From Scenedesmus sp. ARA3 (taxonomy: Eukaryota > Chlorophyta > Chlorophyceae > Sphaeropleales > Scenedesmaceae): a stretch of DNA of 64,000 nt. The first letter of the stretch is position 1. Each line of letters opens with the position of its first letter. The position numbers and the translations under genes are program-made. The stretch spans positions 7,533-71,532 of the forward strand of contig RWJK01001941.1 in assembly GCA_004335835.1 (NCBI GenBank). Direction: 5' to 3'. This document shows positions 24,888 to 34,731 of the stretch, in pieces. Below the pieces are notes generated by a model. It had not been told where the DNA came from, did not search any database, and saw nothing but the letters and a program-made list of their open reading frames with translations.

Positions 24888-25104
24888 CTGTAGTGCTTGG
24901 TTTGATTTGGTTGGTAAGAGCTGTGGGATGAGTCAGGGAAGCAGCGTCACACTTGCAGGTCCCTGCAGGGCATATCACAGCAGCAACCCACAGCAGGAGT
25001 GAAAGATCATAACACCGGATGAAGCAGTGTGAAAATCAAATATGTCCAATGCAGTGCACAGCACTGTCAGCTTTCTGAGGTGCAGCCGCCATGTGATGGA
25101 TCTT

Positions 25105-25153
<49 letters not shown>

Positions 25154-25206
25154 CGCCGGCGTAGTGGCGCTGTAGTGGCGCCACTACAGGCATATCGCGT
25201 CAACAT

Positions 25207-25245
<39 letters not shown>

Positions 25246-27329
25246 GCCAGCAGCAGTGCACGTACACATCTGCACGTGAGCTATCACTGAATCAGGGTGG
25301 CCCTGAACAGCTGAACAACAACACCGTGAGGCTCAGAACAGTACTGCTGACAGCCTGTCATTGGGTGTAGGAGTGGCGATTCCCGGAGTCGACAACAGTT
25401 GCTCCATGGACATATCTGCTGCTTGCTATGAACTGAGGACCGGAACGTAAACCTTCGCTTTTACGCTACTGTACAGTGGAACGTGTTTCGATCGGCTCGC
25501 GAGCCCCTTCGCTGATCCGGGGCGAAGTCAAGCATTCAACACAACAGTGCTCATACAATTTACATCAAAAAAGGGTAGCGGTTTACACAGCTATTTTGCA
25601 TGCACAAGTGAAGCGTTGCGTATTTCTGCAAAGTTCAATCCGAACAGATGACCTTGTTTCCGACACACACCTGTGTTACGCCAGAGAAATATGTGGTATA
25701 AAGACCTCAGGTGTCTACACAACAATGGAGCATTCAAGCCTGTCTCGGTGTCTTCCGATGGCGTGCAGTGGCTTTCTCAGTAAAGTTGGGATAATGCTGC
25801 ACCAGCTGCCCTGCTTCACCACTTATGTCAAAGCAAAGCCTGAAACATCACTTCTTATGTTGTCTGTGATCACGCGGACCGCGACCCGGGCGATTGTTTA
25901 TTGCTGATTTGTTGCACTGGCAGCAATAAATGAAACGCAGTTTGGGCATATGTGCACACCTCCGCGTCCACATATTAAATTTAAGATTGTTTTTGAGAGC
26001 TTTGGAGACATACGAAACACAACCACGGCTGCGTAATGCTTCCGTGAAATATTTGTTATCGTTTGAAAGTTTCTTGCAGCGGCTGTAGCTTGAAGTCGCC
26101 CGTCATTCATTGATTAGGTTCAAGCTGCAAGTTCGTCAGCTGCTGCAGAGATAGCCATGTCTTGCCGACGGCAAGTTGCCGTCACAGGCTCACGTGAACT
26201 TCACAGCGCCATTTCTCCCCAGCATTCTCAGGAAGTTCTCCCTGCATGCGAAACGCAAACCTTGCAACCATGGTTTGCCTTCATGCACTGTAGTATTCGA
26301 ACCATGTAGAATTAACACGATGTATGCAGGATGAACCTGCGGTGCAGAAAGGGATGTCAGGACCAGCACTTGCACGACAAGCAGCAACCTGCTGCTAGCA
26401 CTCTGCAGCCATGGCATTCCCTTCCCCGCGATTCTTTACAGCTAAGAGACCAAAGCTGTTACCCGTGTAATGAAACCGCCGATTCACTTATTTAATTTAT
26501 TCCTTGGGCTGCGATCGCAGCAAAAATCACCATGGAATTGGAAATAACATTACAAACCCATTGCCGTTGAAAAAACGTGCGTGCGCCTTGATTTCGCTCC
26601 GTAATTACCATGTTACCCACTCTACTATTACCCGTTTTCCCTTAGCTGAAGCTGTAGACTTTCGCTGCAGAGCTACTTGCTGCCGCAATGGCGGTCACTG
26701 TGCTGTTCTGTACCCTGAACCCTGCTTTGGATGCATCGATGCGCGCACCATGCTTACAGATTGTGCGGTACATGCAATGCATATGTAAGCTCTTTGCAAA
26801 CATGCACTGCATGCGTCTTGGCGGAAAAGCTACATGATGCCTTGGCGGAACAGCTGCTGCAGCGGCCCGCATTTCGGTCCAGAGAAAGTGACAGAGCCAA
26901 GCAGAGTGCATGCTGTGCCAGCGTGCCATGGCATGTGTACCACGTTGATCTGGTGCAAATTTTGTTGGCCCACCGTTGCGACAGTTGCTGCAACAGTCAA
27001 CTACACTATTAGCACTGTACATGACAACTCTCCCTTTACAGCACGCATGCAACCAAGGCAAATGGTGGGACGGGGTGCACAGATGGAATCTGTTGACCCA
27101 CAGATCACACATTGCTGCACAAAGGCTACACCAAGCTGGCCGGGAGGTGAATGTTCCACGGTCTCCATCGTGTTCTGCGTATCTAGTGCCATGTTGTTCT
27201 TCGCTTGCTGCATCTACTGAATTGATCAGCTGCCACGTGCCAGGACCGGCAGCTTCTTTTGCTTTCCTCAGCTGCACTGCTTGTCACGCAACGCTGATGC
27301 TGCTGCTGCTGCTCCCGCTGCTGCCGCTG
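24888..27329. other. Region with no recognised gene
   Basis: Contains two CAG tracts (25107-25150 and 25213-25244) and, between them, a palindromic GTAGTGGCGC…GCGCCACTAC hairpin (about 25162-25190). Upstream exons of the 19487-24887 gene may lie near its start. 25450-26650 is noticeably more AT-rich and has only random frames. Confidence 0.4.
27036..27040 (-). terminator. Possible TGTAA poly(A) signal of the sugar-porter gene
   Basis: Minus-strand TGTAA 290 nt after the stop at 27330. Confidence 0.3.
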
Positions 27330-30300
27330 TCAGCCATGCTCCAGCGTGTTTGGTGGCCGATTCAAATGCAGGTAAGCCAGCTGCTGCAGCATCTGCTCTG
27401 ATGTTGCAGGGCCAGCAGCAGCACCACCAGCAGCAGCACTGCTGCTGGCAGCAGCACCGCCAGCAGCAGCAGCAGCAGCAGCAGCGCGGCTGCTCTTTGT
27501 TGAGAGCTGCACACTAGCACAGCCTCCGCTAAACGGCACACTGTGAACCCCTTGGTGCATGGCAGCAGCAGCAGCTGCTGCTGCATTGCTGCTGCTATTG
27601 CCGCTGCTGCTGCAGAAGCGGCACCAGAACCAGTGCTGGGCCCATGAGGCATCAAGCAGCTCCAATGGCAGGCCGGTGCAGCGCACCATGAACAGCCATG
27701 CAGCAGCCTGTGATTGAATTCGAGTGTGCAAAAAGGGCAGCAAGCACCGTAAGAAAGGCCGTCATCGCAGACACAATGCCACGCACAAGCACCTGCAGGC
27801 GTGGACTGTACATGCAGCTTCATTAGCGCATGAGAGCTTGCTGTTGCAGCTGCTGCTCTGTTTATCACGCCGCAAGATGTAAACCGCAAGGAGCTTGCAG
27901 CCGCTGGCTTCTGAAACGGCATGTAACTATAGTTGCACATGGCTCTTATCAAATCGTCGCATCAGAAGCTAGGGTTGCAACATTACATGTCACTGCTGCA
28001 CTCACCGCTGTCGCTACGCTGGCCGTGGTGAACAGCAGGAACAGGCCCCATCCCCTCAGGTGGCACAGCAGCGGCAGCGTGGCAAGCGTCCACGCAAACG
28101 CCTGCAGCAGGGGCAGCAGCGCTCCAACTTGTGTCATGCACACCCCGTCGCCAAGTGGCAGCAGTGAGACAGGTTATAGGAGTGTGCAGCAGTAGCACAG
28201 CAGCTGCGTGCCTGCAGAACTGCATGCTGCTCCACAGTTTACGCCATGTGGTTACCAAATGTGATATGCACGCGGGCATGTGCAGCATGGAGCAATGCGC
28301 CAGCCATGACGGCCGTGCAAGCAAGACGCATGACTCTGTCAGAAACAGCACAGCGGCTGTAGCCCTTGAGGCCAATTTGAATGCAAAGCATGCCGCATCG
28401 CTTGCAGAGACTGCCACACGATTTTCCCAGTGCTGGGACAAAGCATGAAGCATGCAGCAAGAAGCCTGCAGCATTGCTATGCATCATGGCGTCACCTGCA
28501 GCGACTTCCAGCATACAATTATGCCAGTGGCCAGGGACACCAAGCCTGGAGCGTGCGGCATGCGGCATGCAGCATGCAGCATGAAGCATGAAGAAAGAAG
28601 CACGGAGCATGAAGCATGCAGCCCGACGCCTGCACCAAACATACTGAAGCCCAAAACATGCAGACTGAAGCCTGAAGCAAGCAAGCTCTCCACATCACCT
28701 GCAGCGACTGCCAGCACACGGTCATGCCTGTGGCCTGTGGCACCAAGCATGGAGCATCAAGTATGCAGCATGCAGCAAGAAGCATGCAGCAATTCATGCA
28801 TCATGGCATCACCTGCAGCTACTGCCAGCACACCATCATGCCAGTGGCCAGGGAAATCAAACCTGTCAGCATGCAGCATGCAGCACGCAGCACGGAGCAT
28901 GCAGCCCGACGCCTCAACACAACAGACTGAAGCCCGAAACATGCGACTGAAGCCAGACGCAAGCAAGCTCTCCGCATCACCTGCAGCGACTGCCAGCACA
29001 CAGCCATGCCTGTGGCCTGTGGCACCAAGCATGGAGCATCAAGTATGCAGCATGCAGCAAGAAGCATGCAGCATTGCAATGCATCCTGGCATCACCTGCA
29101 GCGACTGCCAGCATACAATCATGCCTGTGGCCAGGGAGCGCGTGGGCAGTGGCTGCACCTCAAACGCGTGGATCCACAGCAGCTCGTTGGCAGCGTAGTC
29201 CAGACCCTGCAGGGGCACAGCAGCAAGAAAAACAATAATCAGGGACACATCAGCGGCTGCACCTCAAAGGCGTGGATCCACAGCAGCTCGTTGGCAGCGT
29301 AGTCCAGGCCCTGCAGGGACACAGCAGCAGTGAGGTACACAGCAGTGAGGTACACAGCAAGTAAGAGGCATAACAGCGGCTGCACCTTGAAGGCTTGGAT
29401 CCACAGCGGCTCATTGGCAGCGTAGTCCAGGCCCTGCAGGGACACCGACAGGGACAGGGACAGGGACACAGCAATGTAAGGACAGGAACACAGCAACGAG
29501 GAGCACAACCAGTCAGGGACACATCAGCGGCTGCACATCGAATCGCGTGGATCCACAGCAGCTCGTTGGCAGCGTAATCCAGGTCCTGCAAGGACACAGC
29601 AGCAGATGCTGTTTGCACTTGATTGCATCATCACTGCAGTGTGTCCTATAGCTAGAGCGTTACAAGGGTGCAGGCCACATGCACTTGGCTTGTACGTTTA
29701 CTGCAGTTGCCCAGCAACAATGCTTGACACCAATCCATTGGCAGGCACAGCGGCGCTACTCACGCAAGCGAGGCTCAGCAAAGCCGCTACTGCCCAAGCC
29801 CATGTGATGGGCAGCTGGTTGGTCCTGCCGGCTTGATAGTACACCAGATGGATGATCAGTGCCACGGCAATGTAGCAGGCTGCAGACGCCAGGCAGCCTG
29901 CCGCAGTGCCGCCTCGGCGGCCGACGCTGTCTGCTGCTGCGACGGCCAGCACGCCACCTGGGCAGCAAAAACATCAGGTGGTGCACAGATGCAGCAGGTC
30001 ATGGATGCAAAATGACGTGTCTAAGCACATCCCCTGACCCAGACTTTGCTGACACTCGTGTAAGGCGAGCCGCTCACTCATCCGTGTAAGCGGCAGTGCA
30101 TTGACTGGACGCTTCACTGCCGTGCACATTGCCGTTTCAATCCTACGTTGTCGCCTCACGTCAAAGCACTTACAACACAACCGCATGACTTGAGCACCAT
30201 CGCATTGGACTGACCCATTGAAGTCCTGGAAGAGCTTCTGCAGGGGTGCAGCGCCAAACTCCCATCCCCTCACTCACCCACCACGCATCCGAATGAAATG

Positions 30301-31482
30301 AACACCATGCTCATTGCATAGCCCTTCAGGCGGCCATACCCCAGCTCCTAAAACACCACGTTCTGCGCTCCAAGCAAGCAAGCAAGCCAGAGAGCGAGGC
30401 AGTGTGGCGGCTGCCGCAGTGATGGCTTGCCCAGCGCTGTGAAGCAGAGGAACATGGCGCTGCCGCTCACCTACAACGCAGCCGAACGAGATGAGCACCA
30501 TACTCATTGCATAGCCCTTCAGGCGGCCATACCCCAGCGCGTAAAACACAGGGAAGGCGCTCGTGCTCAGCAGCGCGCCGCCTGTCGCACTGGCGACAGT
30601 CACGAGGCCCAAGCCTGCAAACAGGGCCAGCTGCGCCTCGCGCTGCTGCTTCAGGGCTTGAAACTGCGTGCGGGCCTGCATATGCATACAGAAAAGGCAC
30701 GGCGGTGGGGCTGAGCAGCGCGCCGCCTGCTGCACGTGCGACAGTGATTCGTAACGTTACATTCAACAACAAAGGAGTGAAAGCCTCAATGAGGAGCAAC
30801 GAGAGGCTCATAGAAGGAGGATATTTCAGTGACCAGGCCCAGGCCTGCATAGAACGCCAGCTGTGCTTCGCGCTGCTGTTTGAGGGCTTGGTGAATGTGT
30901 GCGAGCCTGCATATGCATACAGAAAAGGCAAGGCGCTGTCATGCAGGCGCCGACAGGATACAGTCAGGGATTGCGGGGTGTGCAATCTTCACAGCACAAC
31001 AGCTTGCCACGTGCATTTTAAATGACTACAACTCAATCCATATTAACTCACCGAGGTGAGCAGCTGTGAGGCAGCCAGGAGCTCCCCAAACTCCTGCTCA
31101 GTGCTCTGCAGCATGCCGCGCAGCCCTGCTGCTGCTGCTGCTGACACACATAAGCTCGCACACTCACCGAGGTCAGCAGCTGTGAGGCCGCCAGGATTTC
31201 TGCAAACTCCTGCTCAGTCCTCTGCAGCATGCCAACCAGCCGCCACAGCTGTGTCCTGCTGCTGCTGCTGCTGCTGCTGACACACTTAAGCTCGCACACT
31301 CACCGAAGTCAGCAGCTGTGAGGCCGCCAGGATTTCTGCAAACTCCTGCTCAGTGCTCTGCAGCATGCCGCGCAGCCGCTGCAGGGCCAGCCGAGCCTCT
31401 GGCAGCTTGCCCCGCTGCAGCAGGCTGCTGGGCGTTTCTGGCAGCCACAGCAGCAGCAGCACGGTCACTAGCGCAGGCCTGC

Positions 31483-31525
<43 letters not shown>

Positions 31526-31684
31526 GATGGCACCTCTAGTCAGCTTGCCTGCTGCAGCAGGTTATATGTTCAAACCTATCTGCTGTCACTAACATTCGGC
31601 CTGCCACCACAGTGCCACTGCTGGCCGTCAACATGCCGCTGCTCACACGTCATCAGCAATGTGTATCCCTTCTCTTCCTCCTCC

Positions 31685-31715
<31 letters not shown>

Positions 31716-34636
31716 ACTGCTGCTGCTGCTGCTCACCATATGCCAAAGACAGGCACCAGCCGCCACTGCCAGCTGCGCTGCTCCAGCGCCAGGCCAAACG
31801 TGAGCAGCGCAGAGCACATGAAGCCCACAGCCCGGCCCATGGCCTGACAGGCTGCTAGCGTGCCTCGCCGGTTGAAGGGAACAACTTCTAGAACTTCAAG
31901 CAACGGGGCCTGCGAAGTTTGGGGTTGAGGTTCAAACCACCAGCAGCAGCAGCAGCAGCAGGGCACACTGGCTTAGGGTTTTCATGCAGAATGCCATGCA
32001 AGGTGTGCTGGCACAGCGCACATAAAGCCCACAGCCCGGCCCATGGCCTGACAGGCTGCTAGGGTGCCTCGCCGGTTGAAGGGCACCACTTCCAGAACTT
32101 CAAGCAGCGGGGCCTGCAGTGTATGTGTGTTGGGGTTGAGATTTCATGGTTTAGGTTTGATTATTTGAGACGATGCCTTGAAGCATCGGACAGGTGCGGT
32201 GCGGGCGTGCTGCAGTAGAAAAAGCAATGCATTGGGCTGCACAACCTGACCTGAAACAAAGATAACAGTAACACTAACAGCTATCACACCTGATGTAACA
32301 GCCCTACAGAGAAGCCTGTGACAGCGCGGGCGATCCAGGCCTGAGCTGCGCTGTAGGCAGTCACCAGCAGCACCTGCAGCATCGAAAAAGATTAGCAGCG
32401 GGACACACCTTCAGGCCAGCAAGCACCTTTGACGTAGCCAGTAGCGGGACATTGTAGGCGGTCACCAGCACCACCTGCAGCAGCGTAAGAGGTAGGTTCA
32501 AACAGGCACCAGCTCAGAACGGCGAGCCGGGTGTTTGTGTCGGGTGTCTGAAGCACCTGGCTTGTGCTTTACTACTACTGTTGCAGCATAACAGCCATTT
32601 GTATGACTAGAAGCGTCACACCACACTTTTGCGCTCACCTTCGCCAGCACAGACATTGCCCAGCGCACCCAGGTGTGCAGCGCCAGTAGCAGAAACACGA
32701 GCCATTGCAGCGGTAATGAACCTAAGGGCATGCATCGCCAGCCCACCTTTGCCAGCACAAACATGGCACAGCCGCGTGCCACGCTCGGCTTGCGGCCCTT
32801 GCGATGCTGTCAGGCAGCATGACTCACCAGCTGTAGACAGTCATGCATTGTCACCCTACCTTTGCCAGCACACACATGGCGCAGCCAAGGGCCACGCTCA
32901 GCTTGCGGCCCTGCCGTTGCGACATACACATGCGCCTGACGCTGCGCAGTCCATAGTGACAGCACATGTCCGCCGGGTAATCTGTATGGTGGACTGCCAA
33001 ACGACCTACACATATCACGGATAAATACGGACATCATCTCGTAGCACTGCCTGCAGCAGCACCAGCTGAGCAGTCACCAACAATGGCCGACTCAACAAAC
33101 TTTGCCAATGCACCAACCTTTGCCAGCACAAACATGGCGCAGCCCAGCGCCACGCTTGGCTTACGGCCCCGCCGGTGTGATAGATGTGCTGCCGTCAGTG
33201 CGCCCAGCGCAGCAGCAGCATGCGGCAGCGCCAGGTACAGCTGCACATCGGCCCTGTGGAAGGTGCAGAAGGGGCGGAAGCCTGTGATGTGGCGGGCCTC
33301 TGGATTCCCGAGTCCCAGGCCCGTCTGGATCTGCAGGGGTGCATGGATATGGATCCGGTTTCAGACTTTAAGCTCTTATTCGGAAAATGGCAAGCAGGAA
33401 GTCCTGCATGTGGCTTTTGCAATTAGATTGGCAAACACAGGACGTTAGTGCGCCAAGCGGCAGCAGCAGCAGCTGCATGCGGCAGCGCCAGGTACAGCTG
33501 CACATCGGCCCGGTGGAAGGTGCAGAAGGGGCGGAAGCCTGTGACGTGCCGGTCTTCTGGATTGCCTAGTCCCAGGCCTGTCTGGATCTGCATCACAGGT
33601 GAGTGAGTGAGTGAGTGAGTGAGTGAGTGAGTGAGTGAGTGAGTGAGTGAGTGAGTGAGTGAGCGACTACCCAGGCAGCTCTGCAGCTCCTGAGTGAGTT
33701 GAGGCTAAGAAATGGTGTGTGTGGCCAGGGGCATCGCCCCTGGCTCACACCCTCTACCTGTCTGCTTGCGCCCTAGGCACAAGCGTGGCGGTGCATCACA
33801 GGTTTGATGAGGACAATACAGGGTCATGCGGCAGAGGTGTGGAAGGGCATGCGAGGAAGGAAGGCTGGTGGCAGGTGCACGTCAGGTTTTATGGAAAGTG
33901 CAGAAGGGCCGGAAGCCTGTCACATGCTGATCGTGCGGGTTGCCCAGCCCCTCGCCGGTCTGCATCTGCAGGGATATGTGCGTTTGAATTTCATTTGGAC
34001 TTTGAGTCTTAGTTTGAGGGTTCAATGTCTAATTTTGAGCACATGCACTAAGGGGTTTGGCGTTGATTTTGATGTGCGGGCGGGCTCAAACCTCGGCGGA
34101 CCCCAGTTCTTCTGGATGTGCAAGCCGGAGGTCAGTCTGAAGCTGCTTGTTGGTTCAAGACAAAATTCAAAGCAGCAGATGTGTACAAGGATGTAGGCAA
34201 GCACAGCAACACAACATCAACAAGTGCTAGCAACCAAGCTAGGAGCTGTTTCTCAGCACCAGCGCGGCGTATGGTGAGTGCCCTTTTGATGCTGCCGGGT
34301 GTCACTCGTGTGTCACTGCTGCTGCTGGGTGTCACTCGTGTGTCACTGCTGCTGCTGGCTGTCGCTCGTGTGTCACTGCTGCTGGTGGGTGTCACTCGTG
34401 TGTCACTGCTGCTGCTGGGTGTCACTCGTGTGTCACTGCTGCTGCTGCTGCTGCTGGGTGTCACTAGTACTACTGCCCTGCCTGCCCACCTGAGGGAAGA
34501 AGCTGTCCCTAAAGCCCTGGATGAACAGCGCTGAGTCACCATCAGTAAACCCTACCAGCCAGCCTGCCGACATGGCAACCCACACAACCATCCAGATGAA
34601 TGGAGTCACTGCAGGCGGGCGCCGCTGCTGCGCCAT
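27330..34636 (-). CDS. Divergent hexose-transporter-like MFS protein (sugar porter family)
   Basis: Ten exons: 34636-34490, 33330-33118, 32373-32290, 31909-31737, 31478-31304, 30675-30471, 29957-29764, 29206-29096, 28101-28006, 27707-27330. All phases close; 591 residues. It aligns along its length with the HUP/STP H+-hexose symporter family: TM1 with AGWLVGF and FFPQ, RRGRKPSVALG after TM2, VTGFSVGLLHQ, LEVVPFNRRGTLAACQ, PETPSSLLQRGKLPEARLAL with LRG (the central loop motif), EFAEILAASQL, DSVGRRGG, and C-terminal LPLELLDASWAQHWFW followed by a Ser/Ala-rich tail. Motifs tied to sugar binding are altered: the usual QQ-x-TGIN of TM7 reads VASATGGA, GYD-x-G of TM1 reads FTDGD, and PETKG reads CTGLP. 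It is clearly an MFS membrane protein, but hexose transport is uncertain. Nearly every intron holds partial copies of the next or previous exon. Confidence 0.87.
28491..29023 (-). repeat. Four extra copies of the sugar-porter exon 8 3' end plus donor, in a GCATGCAGCAT minisatellite
   Basis: Copies at 28491-28535, 28697-28742, 28809-28853 and 28977-29023 each repeat the sequence ending exon 8 (ATGMIVCWQSLQ followed by a GTGATG-like donor). They are embedded in degenerate GCATGCAGCATGCAGC filler. The copy nearest the exon body, 29091-29135, is used in the model. Confidence 0.8.
29251..29592 (-). repeat. Three extra copies of sugar-porter exon 8 5' part
   Basis: 29251-29318, 29371-29440 and 29531-29592 each have a TGCAG acceptor and an open frame for LDYAANE(L/P)LWI(H/Q)A, like exon 8 at 29206-29155. 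Confidence 0.88.
30281..30345 (-). repeat. Copy of sugar-porter exon 6 end with donor
   Basis: Repeats the LGYGRLKGYAMSMV…SFGCVV coding end of exon 6 (30530-30471) and a GTGAGT donor. A further copy of the exon 6 beginning lies at about 30838-30925. Confidence 0.85.
31053..31250 (-). repeat. Two copies of sugar-porter exon 5 end with GTGAGT donors
   Basis: 31053-31130 and 31171-31250 repeat the part encoding GMLQ(S/R)TEQEF.E(I/L)LAASQLLTS, each followed by a good donor. The exon in the model is 31478-31304. Confidence 0.88.
31479..31523 (-). repeat. (CTG)n (minus sense) abutting the sugar-porter exon 5 acceptor
   Basis: CAG run on the plus strand; in the transcript it is CTG repeats ending in CGCAG at exon 5. 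Confidence 0.9.
32003..32120 (-). repeat. Copy of sugar-porter exon 4 5' part
   Basis: Near-identical to 31909-31795 (LEVVPFNRRGTLAACQAMGRAVGFM), with its own TGCAG acceptor and no clear donor. Confidence 0.88.
32435..32905 (-). repeat. Decayed copies of sugar-porter exon 2 end and exon 3 start
   Basis: 32435-32478 resembles the exon 3 start (VLVTAYN). 32745-32805 and 32858-32905 resemble GRKPSVALGCAMFVLAK of exon 2. Confidence 0.75.
33440..33970 (-). repeat. Two copies of sugar-porter exon 2 and a (TGAG)n tract
   Basis: 33440-33597 and 33899-33970 repeat exon 2 (TG.GLGNP, HVTGFRPFCTFH, ADVQLYLALPHAA), each after a TGCAG acceptor. Between them, 33599-33662 is a perfect GAGT tetranucleotide array. 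Confidence 0.88.
34299..34455 (-). repeat. 30-bp tandem repeat in sugar-porter intron 1
   Basis: Five near-perfect 30-bp units containing GTCACTCGTGTGTCACTG plus CTG triplets, just inside intron 1. Confidence 0.88.
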
Positions 34637-34674
34637 GCTGCTGCTGGTTCAGCTTGAGCTGCTGCTGCTGCTGC

Positions 34675-34731
<57 letters not shown>

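Noticed and set aside
26285..26345. GGTTCGAATAC on the minus strand, possible tRNA T-loop
   Set aside because: The flanking bases do not form the 5-bp T-stem or an acceptor stem.
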